Source of the DNA: Kitasatospora acidiphila
Lineage (GTDB): Bacteria; Actinomycetota; Actinomycetes; Streptomycetales; Streptomycetaceae
Assembly (NCBI RefSeq): GCF_006636205.1
Contig: NZ_VIGB01000003.1
Coordinates: 4,144,501 to 4,208,500, forward strand
DNA length: 64,000 nucleotides
Direction of reading: 5' to 3'
In this document: piece by piece, positions 43,258 to 53,030 of the stretch
Position numbering within the stretch: position 1 is the first letter of the stretch
How the letters are laid out: every line of letters begins with the position of its first letter
Notes under the pieces: model-generated
What the model was told of the DNA's origin: nothing
Seen by the model: the letters and a program-made list of their open reading frames with translations, nothing else
Databases searched by the model: none
Made by a program: the position numbers and the translations under genes

Positions 43258-44522
43258 CGCCTCTCCGCCACACGCGGCACCGACCAGTCCAACTCACGCG
43301 CCTCCTGGCTCGAGACCTTGCCGCAGAGGCCACCCACGGTCTGGTGCAAAGGCCTGCCAGGTCCGCCCTGACCATGCTCGGTACCGTCCTGGGAGTAGGC
43401 GTCTTCGTCGCTGTGCTGGCACTCACCACCACCGCAGCCGGACAGATCGGCAAGTCGTTCAGCGTCCTCAAGGCCAGCACCGTGACAGTCAACGACACCC
43501 ACATCTCCAGCCGTACTGACTCGCCGGGCGGATCCTCGCTGAGCTTTCCCGCCGACACGGACGCACGATTGGCCGCCCTCAACGGAGTTATCGCCGGAGG
43601 GCTCTGGTGGACCGTGCCCTTGCACAATCCGACAATCAGCAGCCGACCACTCCTCAGCTCCCCATCACCGCAAGCAAGCCAAGGGACCGACATCGGCTTC
43701 TACGCCGCCAGTCCCGGCGCGCTAGCAGCCATGCAGCCGACCGTCGGCAGCGGCGTTCTGTTCAACACCTTCCACCAGAGCCGCAGCGAGCGCGTGTGCG
43801 TCCTTGGTGCGGCTGCCGCACGTTCCCTCGGAATCAACCGGCTCGACAACCAACCTGCGGTCTTCGTGAACGGCACCGCCTACAGCGTGGTGGGAATCAT
43901 CTCGGACACCCAGCGTCTACCCGAAGCACTCCTGGGGATGATCATCCCGAGCAACACCGCACTCAGCATCTACGGCCCACCAACGGACCAACCCGCCCAA
44001 GCCATCGTCCATGTCCGCCTGGGAGCTGCCCAGACCATTGCCCGCCAGGTCCCACTGGCCTTGCGCCCAGACCATCCACAACTGCTCGAATCAGTGCCGC
44101 CGCCTGACCCCCACACCTTGCGAGACCAGGTCAGCACCGACCTGTCCAGCCTCTTCCTACTGCTTGCCGCGATCTGCCTCGCTGTCGGCGCGCTGGGCAT
44201 CGCCAACACCACCCTCGTGTCCGTCCTCGAACGCAGCGCCGAAATCGGCCTCCGCCGCTCCCTTGGCGCCAGGCCCCGCCACATAGGCGCCCAGTTCCTC
44301 GCCGAGTCCACCGGGTTGGGAACACTCGGCGGACTGATCGGCACCAGCCTCGGCGTCCTCTGCGTCCTCGCCATCGCGATCGCGAACCACTGGACCGCCA
44401 TCATCGAACCTGCCACCGTCCTCCTGGCCCCCCTCGTCGGCAGCACCGTCGGGCTGCTCGCCGGTCTGTACCCAGCGCTGCGCGCAGCACGTATAGAGCC
44501 GCTGGAGGCCCTGCGGCGCTGA
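43254..44522 (+). CDS. MacB/FtsX-type ABC permease
   Basis: A 422-residue permease with the four-TM MacB layout. One N-terminal TM (SALTMLGTVLGVGVFVAVLA) is followed by a large periplasmic domain (about residues 70-290) and three C-terminal TMs (FLLLAAICLAVGALGIANTT, TLGGLIGTSLGVLCVLAIAI, LLAPLVGSTVGLLAGLYPAL). The terminal PALRAARIEPLEALRR is the family signature. The GTG at 43254 overlaps the ATPase stop. With the adaptor and lipoprotein it forms an export or envelope-stress module. Confidence 0.92.
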   Translation: MTPLRHTRHRPVQLTRLLARDLAAEATHGLVQRPARSALTMLGTVLGVGVFVAVLALTTTAAGQIGKSFSVLKASTVTVNDTHISSRTDSPGGSSLSFPADTDARLAALNGVIAGGLWWTVPLHNPTISSRPLLSSPSPQASQGTDIGFYAASPGALAAMQPTVGSGVLFNTFHQSRSERVCVLGAAAARSLGINRLDNQPAVFVNGTAYSVVGIISDTQRLPEALLGMIIPSNTALSIYGPPTDQPAQAIVHVRLGAAQTIARQVPLALRPDHPQLLESVPPPDPHTLRDQVSTDLSSLFLLLAAICLAVGALGIANTTLVSVLERSAEIGLRRSLGARPRHIGAQFLAESTGLGTLGGLIGTSLGVLCVLAIAIANHWTAIIEPATVLLAPLVGSTVGLLAGLYPALRAARIEPLEALRR

Positions 44523-44705
44523 GCCTTCGACCGGGATCTTCGCCGCCAGCTTCGGTCTGCTGTCAGAGCAAGCGATCGGCAGCGCAGCGCCCTCTGACGG
44601 ATCACGGCACCGTACGGGGCCGCCACAGCTGCCTGCCGGTAACTTGTGTGTCACGACCACCGCGATCGCGCGCAAGCGTAGTAGGCGCCTGGAAAGGTGC
44701 CCGTT

Positions 44706-45164
44706 ATGACGGACTGGACTGAGCTTGCGACGGACGACGGAGTCACCGGGCACGACCAGCGTCGGAAGAGGCGTTGGCTGATCCCCACCACGCTCGTAGT
44801 CGTCGCAGCCGGGGCTGCCCTTGGCGTGACTCTGTTCCCTGGGAAGGCCAGGCCACCCATCATGAACCCATCTCCGGCAGTGCAGCTCCGCGCCATGGAC
44901 GTGGCAGCGAAGACACCGAACCTCGGCAGCGAGGCCGACTACACGCGCGCCTTCGACACGCTCTCTGCGCGATGCCAGGAGCAGGGACAAGCACTGGCGG
45001 ATGAGGTCGGTTCAGTTCTCTGGCTCCTCAACCACAATGGGATCACCGACGAAAACCACCTGACCGTCATGCAACACCTGGCCGCCCCTTTGCCCATAGG
45101 TGCCAAGCAACTCTGTGCCCAAGTCGGCGACGGCTATGTGAGCCGACGCGAGGAGCACGCCTGA
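44706..45164 (+). CDS. Single-pass membrane hypothetical protein
   Basis: A 152-residue protein. The N-terminus is cytoplasmic and charged (DWTELATDDGVTGHDQRRKR), followed by one transmembrane helix (WLIPTTLVVVAAGAALGVTL) and an extracytoplasmic domain with two Cys residues (FDTLSARCQEQGQALADEVG, IGAKQLCAQVGDGYV). The ATG at 44706 has GGAAAGG eight bases upstream. It follows the export operon by 183 nt on the same strand and may be functionally linked. No family recognised. Confidence 0.65.
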   Translation: MTDWTELATDDGVTGHDQRRKRRWLIPTTLVVVAAGAALGVTLFPGKARPPIMNPSPAVQLRAMDVAAKTPNLGSEADYTRAFDTLSARCQEQGQALADEVGSVLWLLNHNGITDENHLTVMQHLAAPLPIGAKQLCAQVGDGYVSRREEHA

Positions 45165-45308
45165 GCCGCTGGCGCCCTGTGCTGTCCATGACACATGGTG
45201 CCGATGCCTGGGATCGACCTGAGCGCCGCGCGCGCCCGCCGCCTGGCTGCCGCCCGCAGCCAAGGCGCTGGCCGCGAAGGCTGAGTAACGGTCGGGGAGG
45301 AGCCGATC

Positions 45309-45617
45309 GTGCTCGGCGGAGTGCAGGTGGCAGTGATTCCGGCGGAGCTGCGGTCGGAGGTGTGGCAGCCGCTGATCGGCATCCCGTATCTACCGCTTCT
45401 GCTAAGCAAGTTGGTGGCGGCCGCGCAGTCGAAGGGTGAGCAGCAGGCCGAGGCCGCAGGCCTGGTGGTTACCGTGCTCGGCTCGGAGTCAACGCTGCCG
45501 GCCGACCTGGTGGCCGCGGTGGCGGAAATGGGCCGACGGCTGCTCGGGGCGGATGGCTATGAGCAGCTGATGGCGGCCCGGCCCGCCCACTCCGACGTTG
45601 TGGAGCTGGCGCGCTAG
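45309..45617 (+). CDS. Small hypothetical protein
   Basis: A 102-residue protein that starts with a GTG behind an excellent GGGGAGGAGCC. It is hydrophobic and helical (VWQPLIGIPYLPLLLSKLVA, LPADLVAAVAEMGRRLLGAD), without an obvious transmembrane helix. I do not recognise it. The strong start signal is the main support. Confidence 0.5.
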   Translation: MLGGVQVAVIPAELRSEVWQPLIGIPYLPLLLSKLVAAAQSKGEQQAEAAGLVVTVLGSESTLPADLVAAVAEMGRRLLGADGYEQLMAARPAHSDVVELAR

Positions 45618-45821
45618 CCCTGGTCGAAGTACCTGAGCGGGGTGCGGGCCTGGGGGAACTCATCGCGCCCCCACTGCGCCCTCGAGCGGTGGGGCGACCT
45701 CGAATCCGACCTCCGGCGATTCTACGGGTTCGATGCCCGAGGACTCTGGCTCCGCCCCGGCGAGCCCGGCTCCGCTGGCAGCCGCTGCCTCCTGGCGCTG
45801 ATGCGGGGGCTCCCGGCGGAC

Positions 45822-46099
45822 GCAGGAGGGGCTGTGCCGGCCGATGATCCGATGAGCCGTCGCATGGGAGGTGCCGAACGGCGGAGCCAGTTGGCGCATC
45901 GTCAGGTTCGTTCGGCAGTAGACGGCCACCAGCAGTACCCGGTCCTCCATGGACAGTGCCCACAGTCGGCCAGGCCTGGAAGGATCCAGCGATCGCCGCC
46001 GCGGTACTTCACCGCATGGACCAGGCGCCGAAACTGGGCCGGGCGCAGCCCGGTGAACACCTCGATGAGCTCACGACGCTCCGCCGACAGCACCTGCAT
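45822..46099 (-). pseudogene. IS5-type transposase N-terminal remnant
   Basis: The start of an IS5-family transposase: IEVFTGLRPAQFRRLVHAVK, then, after a shift near 45950, LSMEDRVLLVAVYCRTNLTM and RQLAPPFGTSHATAHRIIGR, the usual HTH segment. It stops being transposase-like after about 85 residues, with no DDE domain, so it is truncated as well as frameshifted. It marks past insertion within the island. Confidence 0.65.
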
Positions 46100-46462
46100 G
46101 ACCAGGCCAATGCTGCTGCGCCGACGGGGTTACGTGACAGCCTCTACCGTCAGCGCGCTCACGCCATCCGCCACGGACGCAACCTTCTCGGCGGCGACGC
46201 GCGCCATGCAATGGCGTCCCCGGTCATCGGCCACAGCCAACCGCACAGTGCAGTGAGGGCTGCCAGCAATTGCATCGGGACTTTTGATATTACAGCTGGT
46301 CAAATCCGCCAGAAGCGCCATCAATTCAACCGACTCGGCACAGCATGACGGGACTCGTGTTACTCCTGAGGCTCGCGAACATCAAAATCCGACTTGTTGG
46401 AATTGAGAGAAATTGTTTGATAGGCACAATTATGCAGAATGTGTACGATTTTCAATATCAGA
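46100..46462. other. Low-GC intergenic region
   Basis: No gene seen. From about 46260 the base composition becomes markedly AT-richer than the rest of the window, up to the lectin gene, a sign of foreign origin. Confidence 0.5.
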
Positions 46463-46491
46463 ATTGTGACATGAGTCACAATGTATAGAAT
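46463..46491 (+). promoter_or_regulatory. CRP/FNR-type palindrome overlapping a promoter
   Basis: ATTGTGAC and GTCACAAT (46463-46470 and 46475-46482) enclose ATGA, giving TGTGA-N6-TCACA, the full CRP consensus. TTGTGA (46464-46469) and TAGAAT (46486-46491) could be a -35/-10 pair with a 16-bp spacer. If used, the lectin mRNA would have a leader of about 255 nt. Confidence 0.6.
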
Positions 46492-46752
46492 CAGGGAGAC
46501 GTCAGCCGCCCTCGAATGCCATGCTCTAAAACTCCATCAGCCTGCAAAGAAGAAGGGGGTCCAGGCGGCTCAATTTGGATCGAAACGTTCGCTATGCCCA
46601 GAGTCCATGCCGAACTTGCCGCCATTTTCCGCAACACTGTTCTTCGTGATGGCGAGTCGGGTGCTAAATCTTGCTATCGGCAACCCCATCCTCCATATGC
46701 CGAACTCGCCTTCTCCGCCAAGAAGTCGAGCCAAGGGAAACAGGAGAAACGA

Positions 46753-47331
46753 ATGATTCGCAACAAGAAATTGGTCTACTCGCTTCCAGTGACCTTAGCA
46801 GCCGCTGCCGCCGTACTGGGAATTGCTATTCCGGCGAATGCGGCGCCGATTCGCGCGGAGCGCGCTTCGTCCCTTTCGACGCCTCATCTGAAGCCGAATT
46901 CCGCAATCCCACACAACCGGTTCGTCGGCTCCACGGTCGTGAACAAGAACAGCGGCAAGTGCCTTGAGGTCTATTACTCCTCAACCGCCGCCGGTGCTGC
47001 TGTCGACCAGTGGGGATGCAATCAAACCCTCACACAGCTCTGGTCACTCAACTACCTGGGCGCCGCCCCAAATGGTGCATACATCTACCAACTGGTAAAC
47101 CAGAACAGCGGGCAGTGTCTCGATGTCACGAGTTATGCAGTAGGGGCGAGTGTCGTACAAAATCCATGCGATAGCGCGACCAATTCTTGGTGGACTGAAC
47201 TCACGGACGGCTCAGGGTATTCCCGCTTTCAGAACTATGACACTGGACAGATGCTAGAGGTGTATCAGTCTTCCACCAACAATGGAGCCAAGGTCGACCA
47301 ATATCCGGGCAACTGGACAGCCACTGCATAA
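46753..47331 (+). CDS. Secreted ricin-type (beta-trefoil) lectin-like protein
   Basis: A 192-residue exported protein. The signal peptide is KLVYSLPVTLAAAAAVLGIA followed by IPANAA. A beta-trefoil carbohydrate-binding domain follows (about residues 60-190), with ricin-B repeats: NKNSGKCLEVYYSSTAAGAA, then VDQWGCNQTLTQLWSL (QxW motif), NQNSGQCLDVTSYAVGAS, and NYDTGQMLEVYQSSTNNGAK. The ATG at 46753 has AGGAGAAACGA upstream; the open frame extends further but without a signal peptide. Base composition is clearly lower in GC than neighbouring genes. No catalytic domain is attached, so it is a free lectin, probably binding polysaccharide. Confidence 0.82.
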   Translation: MIRNKKLVYSLPVTLAAAAAVLGIAIPANAAPIRAERASSLSTPHLKPNSAIPHNRFVGSTVVNKNSGKCLEVYYSSTAAGAAVDQWGCNQTLTQLWSLNYLGAAPNGAYIYQLVNQNSGQCLDVTSYAVGASVVQNPCDSATNSWWTELTDGSGYSRFQNYDTGQMLEVYQSSTNNGAKVDQYPGNWTATA

Positions 47332-47500
47332 ATTAGGCAGGCGCTCGGCTGAGGCTTCCCAGTCGAGCGCCTTGCGTGGGCAGCTGTTGAGTTCAGCGGC
47401 GATTGAGTCCAGCTCTCCGCATGTGCATCGGGACAGGGCAGTACATTCGCGGGGAGGTCTGACACGGCAGCTGTAGAGCGTGATTTTTTGTGCTCGGTGA

Positions 47501-47773
47501 TCATATGGTGGCCGCTGCGGTGAGGTCGTTCCAGCGGCGGTGGCTGGTGGCTTGGTGACAGCGGCGCCAACGTGACCAGCGCAGGATGTGCGGCAGGTCG
47601 CGGGGCGGCTTGGTCAAGACGGTGGCTCGCAGGAGATTGAGCAGTTCGCCGCCGTGTGAGCGGGATGGGTAGACGGACAGTTCGCGGGTGTCGCGGTGAC
47701 GGCGAACGAGCAGGAAGCCGTGTCCCTCCTCGTGGCCGGGCACGAGGGTGTCGTCGGTAGTGAAACTGATCAT
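47501..47773 (-). pseudogene. Transposase C-terminal remnant
   Basis: The fragment HGFLLVRRHRDTRELSVYPS, followed by RWSRWRRCHQATSHRRWN, looks like pieces of an actinobacterial IS transposase: a catalytic-domain segment joined to the basic C-terminal tail with the middle deleted. No ends of an intact IS are visible. I cannot assign the IS family with certainty. Confidence 0.45.
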
Positions 47774-48783
47774 TGCCCAGTCGTAGTGGCGGTCAACCCG
47801 GCGATTGCGTTCAGCTCGCGGATCCGCAGCCGAAGTTCACCTCCGCCGTGCCGGCCCAGCAGCGCGGACCGACCTGTCCAGCTACGCCTTCAAGGACGAG
47901 GAAGAGTACGTCCACAGCCGCCGCCTCGGGTTCATCACCGACGCGGAGCGCCGACTGGTCGAGCAGCCACGTCAGCGTACCCTCGGCCTCCTCCAGGACC
48001 GGGCTGCCCCCTTCGCCGGCCCGGTGGCCCGCCTGCGCGCCGGATGAGGCCTGGCCGCTGCCCCTACTGTCCTATGGAGCTGACCGGTCGGCCGTCGGCA
48101 TCGACGTCGTCCAGGCCGAGGACGGTCGCCCCGACGTGGCCCTGGAGCTTGGCCTGCGCGGCCTCGGTGTCGCGGCGTGCTGGCCACCGACCAGGCCTCG
48201 CCGCCCGGCGCCACCCTCACCGTCAATGTGTGCCGAGGCACATCATCCAGCATCCGCCTGGTTCAGGACGCGATCCTCGAAGCCCACATCACCGACGCCG
48301 GACAGCAGCTGGCCGTCCTGCACCCCGATGTGGTGATCCCGAGGGTACCCGACCCGAGCACGGCCCCTGCCCCGGCTCCTGCCGACCTGATGCCTGTAAC
48401 GAGCGGCCGAGGTTGTTCGCCGGGTGTCATGCTTCTGGCGTGTACGCCAGGCAGGCTGACCGACTTTCAATTGACTGTCAGATAGTTCTCACTACGTTCT
48501 CATGGTTTCGGCCGATCTTGTTGTTGTGGCCGTCACGTGCTGTATCAGGAAGTAGCCCTGACAGGGGCCTTCTGTATGGCAACGGCTAACTTCAGCACGG
48601 AAGTTGGCAGCCGCCGTCACGGTTCTCCGGCGTTGGTGCTGATCGGCGCGAGGCGCAGGGACGGCGGCGTGATGTGCTTGCGGCGTACGGCCCGGGGGAG
48701 GACTGGTCGCTGCCGGCACCAGAGTGTCGAGCGTCGGCTCTGTCCTGGCGGCCATGGGCGAACGCATAGGGGGAGACGCGACG
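47774..48783. other. Degenerate region, no assignable gene
   Basis: Short protein-like stretches occur in different plus-strand frames (around 47876-47975, DLSSYAFKDEEEYVHSRR; around 48177-48350, VQDAILEAHITDAGQQLAVL), but none forms a full gene. A response-regulator gene would be expected just before the kinase at 48784; I see no intact one. Confidence 0.45.
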
Positions 48784-50369
48784 ATGACCGAGACCGGGGC
48801 AGACGCTCAGGGAGCTCAGGCCGAAATGCCGACGACAGGTCAGACCACTGCAGGATCTGGCGTGATCCGGCGACTGAGCGGCTGGTTCAACCGTATGACT
48901 CTACGCGGGCGACTGGCCCTGCTTGCCGCAGCAGCGGTGTCTCTGGCAGTGGTGATCATCGCGGCGACCGGATGGTTCGTCGCACGCAACGAGATGATCA
49001 ACCAGGTTGACCAGACCCTGGCACACTCCTGGTCGCCGAACACCAAAAACCCTTCCACGGCGCAGATCAAGGCCATGAACGCCTGGTGCAACGGCATCGC
49101 CACCCAGCAGTGGCTGTCCAGGGACACCATCCCCACCGTGATCTCCGCCGACGGTTCATCCTGCCCCCAGGGCGATCCCCGGGCTGTGACGGTCACTCAA
49201 GATGACCTGCCAGTCGCCAGCAGCGGCACCACAGGACCAGAAGCCCGCTCGTACTTCCGAAACGGTACAACCGCGGACGGCAAGGCCGTCCGCGTCTACG
49301 TGATCAGCTTCGGCCCCGTGCTGTTCGAAGGAAGCAACACCACCGCCGCCGTGGCCTTCTCCCAGCCCCTGCAGCCCGTGCAGGACGCCCTCGACCAGCT
49401 CACCGTGATCACGATCGCCGTGGCAACCCTCGTCATCGCCGCAGCAGCCGCAGGAGCCCTCTGGATCGCTCGCACCGCCCTGCGTCCTGTAGACCGCCTC
49501 ACCCAGGCAGCCGAGCACATCGCCCGCACCCAAGAACCGGGCATGACCATCGACGTCTCGGGCCACGACGAGATCACACGACTGAGCGAATCCTTCAACG
49601 CGATGAGCATCGCACTCGCCCGCTCACGCGACAGCCAATCACAACTCATCGCCGACGCCGGACACGAACTCCGCACCCCCTCACCTCGCTTCGCACCAAC
49701 GTCGATCTCCTGGTTCGCAGCGAAGAGACCGGGCGTGCACTGCCGGAGGCCACCCGCACCAAGCTCTTCGGCAACATGAAGGCACAGATGGTGGAACTCT
49801 CCACCCTCATCGGTGACCTGTTGGAACTCTCCCGACCATCGAATGCGAAGGACTCCGGGTCCCTCGTTGTGGTGCCGCTGCACGACGTTGCCGCCCGCGC
49901 ACTCGACCGGGCCCGGCTACGCGGCCCCGGCCTGGTGTTCAACATCGATTTGAACCCGTGGTACGTGCGGGCCGACGGGCACGCTCTGGAGCGTGCCGTG
50001 ATCAATCTCCTCGATAACGCTGTGAAGTTCAGCCCGCCCAGCGGAGCCATCGACATCTGTCTGAGCTCCGGGACGCTGACCATCCGTGACCACGGCCCGG
50101 GCATCCCGGCAGCTGACCTACCTCACGTGTTCGCTCGCTTCTGGCGGTCACCCTCGGCCCGGCAGATGCCCGGGTCGGGCCTCGGGTTGGCCATCGTTGC
50201 GCAGGCCGTCCGCGAGGCTGGCGGCGAGGTGTCGCTGACTTCCGTTGGCCCGGGACCGGACGGCGGCACCGGCGGTGCGCTGGCGACCGTAATGCTGCCG
50301 GGAGCATCTGTGCCCCCGCCATCGATACTGCCGGCCCCTGGGGCGGACGACACAGAGCCAGCCGTGTAA
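48784..50369 (+). pseudogene. Sensor histidine kinase, frameshifted
   Basis: A two-TM sensor kinase. TM1 is LALLAAAAVSLAVVIIAATG, an extracytoplasmic sensor domain of about 150 residues follows, TM2 is VITIAVATLVIAAAAAGALW, then a HAMP segment (RTALRPVDRLTQAAEHIART). The H-box is QLIADAGHELRTP. Directly after it one C is missing near 49681, and the rest (LTSLRTNVDLLVRSEETGRA, N-box INLLDNAVKFSPPSG, G1 RDHGPGIPAADLPHVF, G2 GSGLGLAIVAQAVREAGG) is in another frame to 50369. The ATG at 48784 has GGGGGAG upstream. No intact response regulator is adjacent. Confidence 0.88.
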
Positions 50370-50877
50370 AGGCCAGCCATGTTGACCCACGAGCTGTCAG
50401 TCAGACCGGGCAGCAATCGCGGAAGCGCCGCTATCTGACGATTCATCAAATTGGTCCCCATTCCGGCATGCCTCATGCACCCATGGAAGCCGCTGGGGCG
50501 TGTGCGCTCGCGACAGCGCCCGCGGGGTTCACCTGGTCGGTGCGACAGCGCCAGGCCCCACTCTTGCGTGCAGGGCGGCTGGCTCCTCGAACAGCGTCCA
50601 CTGCCGGATGTGTGTTGCCCCGGCCTCTTTGGTGATGGTGTCCGGCGAGTCTGTCGCGGACGCCGCACAGGAGCTGGTTGTCCATCTCCCGCAAGCTCCT
50701 CGGTGCCAACCGAGGCGGATCGACAGCGGCGAGGAGGGTAGCGCCTCGGCAGCCATCCTCCAGTGGAAAGCCCGGAGTCACCACTCGGGAAGGTGATCTC
50801 GAGATCCGCGCTGCAGACGAACTGACGTGGGCTCGGCAACGTGGAGCTACGGATTCACCGAACTCATGGAGGTGGCT
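50370..50877. other. No gene seen
   Basis: 508 bp between the kinase and integrase 2. An excisionase might be expected here, but no convincing small HTH frame was found. Confidence 0.45.
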
Positions 50878-52229
50878 GTGCACGGCAACGGAACGGTCTA
50901 CAAGCGCTGCGGATGCCGGGATCCCCGCTCGAAGCGGCAGCTGGGCACGAAGTGTCCGAAGTTCGCCCAGCGCGGTCATGGTGCCTGGTACGTGTCGCTG
51001 CCGGTATGGGCGACGGCGGACGACCCGCGCTCGCGTTTGCGGCAGGGCGGCTATCCGAGCAAGGCCGAGGCGATCGCGGCGCTGCAGCGGTTGGTCGATC
51101 CCACGCTGCCGCGCCGGGGCTCGCGGCTGACGACGGCGAAGTGGCTTGGGCGGTGGCTGGAGGATGCGGAGGAGCGGTTGCGGCCGACCACGGTGCGCGG
51201 GTACCGCAAGCACATCGAGCAGTACCTAGCGCCGCTGCTCGGGAAGGTGTGCCTGCGGGAGCTGACCTACGACCACATCCAGCAAGCCTTCAGCCGGATC
51301 ATCCAGAAGCGCCGCGCGGCTGGCGATGCCATCAGCGCAGCCACGCTCCGGCGTATCCAGGCGACGCTACGGGCGGCGCTCGCCGCGGCCGTCAACGCCA
51401 GGCTGATCGACCACAACCCCGCGCGCGACCTCGACCTGCCCAAAGAGCGGCGGCCCCACGCCCAGGTGTGGAGCGACGCGCTGGTCGCGCAATGGAAGCG
51501 GACTGGCGAGCGCCCGCCGGTGGCCGTGTGGACCCCAATCCAGACCGCCGAGTTCCTCCACATCATCCGCGACCACCGGCTGTACGCGCTCTACCACCTC
51601 TACGCCCTTCGCGGTCTGCGCCGCGGCGAGGCCCTCGGACTGCTGTGGAGCGACATCGACTTCGACCACGCCGTGGTGACGATCCAGCGTCAGCTCCAGA
51701 AACGAGCGGGCGGCATTATCGAGGCGTGCCCGCCCAAGACCCGGGCCGGGCAGCGCCAAGTCGCCCTCGACCGGGGAACGCTCCGCGTACTGCGGGCCAC
51801 CACCAGCGCCAGGAAGCCGAACGCCTCGCCGCCTGCGAGCGCTGGGCGGAGACCGGCTACGTGTTCACCGACTCCCTTGGCCAACCTCTTGCCCCAGACC
51901 TGGTCGGGCACACCTTCCAAAAGCTCATGCGGGCCAGTGAGTTGCCGCCGATCCGGCTTCATGACCTGCGTCATGGCGCGGCCAGCCTCGCGCTCAGTGC
52001 CCGGGTCGACCTGAAGGTCGTCCAGCAGCAGGTCGGGCACGCGAGCATCGTGACCACCGCGGACACCTACGTGTCCGTCATGCCGGAAACCGCTCACGAC
52101 GGCGCCGAGGCCACCGCCCGCCTCGTCCAACAGGCGTCCCGCGAGTACTCCCGAAGTATCCGGTACAAGAGCACTGCCCGTCTGCGCGCCGCCGATATCC
52201 GGCAGGCCCAGCGACGGAAGTCTGCTTGA
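50878..52229 (+). pseudogene. Tyrosine site-specific integrase 2, frameshifted
   Basis: A close paralogue of integrase 1 over its whole length: an N-terminal arm-binding module (VYKRCGCRDPRSKRQLGTKC), the core-binding domain (TTVRGYRKHIEQYLAPLLGK), catalytic Arg in ALRGLRRGEALGLLW, HxxR in RLHDLRHGAASLAL, and nucleophile Tyr in VTTADTYVSVMP. One C is missing near 51800 (CGGGCCACCACC), separating the HxxR/Tyr part. The GTG at 50878 mirrors the start of integrase 1, with GGAGGTGGCT upstream. It reads toward attR, 3.1 kb away. Confidence 0.88.
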
Positions 52230-52451
52230 GCTTCCATTGGCGCTTCAAGAGTTCGCTTCTTGCCGCCTTCCAGTCCGCCGACACCCGGAAGTGGCTGGTG
52301 GCAGGCATGTACCCGGGATGGGTGGCACGACCTCGTGCCCGCGCGGAGTCCCTCCGGGGGTCAATCGTGAACCTGCCGCCCTCGGGGCCCAATCTGGTCA
52401 CCACGGCTGGCGGCTGCGAGAGCGCCGAGGAAGTTCCGCAGCATGCTCTAG
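52230..52451. other. Spacer between integrase 2 and the MITE
   Basis: No gene seen; ends with CTAG at 52448-52451, the left target duplication of the MITE-like element. Confidence 0.5.
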
Positions 52452-52980
52452 CCTCGGGCTTTCGCGAGGTGATGATCTGACTGCTCGCCAAAACGCAAGA
52501 GAGTGCTTCTGACCTGGGACGATAGGGCTTGTCTAGGGTCCTGTCGCCGCAGTGAAAGAAGCACTCCCCCCAGGTTCAACCAGTCGTTACAACAACACCG
52601 TCCTGTTGGATCGGCCGCTCGGCGGCGATCATTCTGTTGCATCACTCACCACGCTCGAACCGCTCAGCAGCATCAAGCCGCACTTGCTCCCGGCGCTGCT
52701 GTTCCTGGGCACTGAACCCGTCCCCTGTGTGTATCGCACGACAACGGCATACCCACGGATCAACGACTCTCAGCATCTACGACATGACGAGTTCAACCTG
52801 AGTACCAGCAGAAATACCGACCCGGACAGCAGAAACGGCCCGCCAGCGCAGCTGGCGAGCCGTCATGCAATGGGGCCGGGGCCCTTAGGTAGGCCTAGAC
52901 AAGACCAAGCGTCCCAGGCCAGGAGCACTCTCCTGCGGTTTCGGCAGTAGTCGGATCATCACCTTCGTGAAAGCCCCAGG
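52452..52980. mobile_element. 529-bp MITE-like element with long terminal inverted repeats
   Basis: The ends, 52452-52537 and 52894-52980, are about 86-bp imperfect inverted repeats (roughly 80% identical by eye) starting CCTCGGGCTTTC and CCTGGGGCTTTC. The element is flanked by CTAG at 52448-52451 and 52981-52984, a 4-bp target duplication like that of IS5-group elements. The interior holds no recognisable transposase. It is probably non-autonomous and mobilised by a related IS. Confidence 0.75.
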
Positions 52981-53030
52981 CTAGTAGGTCTCCCAGGGGC
53001 TGAACACCGGCTTGGTGTCCGTGCCGTTTA

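Noticed and set aside
48500-48783. Possible response-regulator C-terminus before the kinase
   Set aside because: Only a few residues vaguely resemble a DNA-binding tail; not enough to call.
50370-50877. Excisionase upstream of integrase 2
   Set aside because: No short helix-turn-helix protein with a plausible start could be found on either strand.
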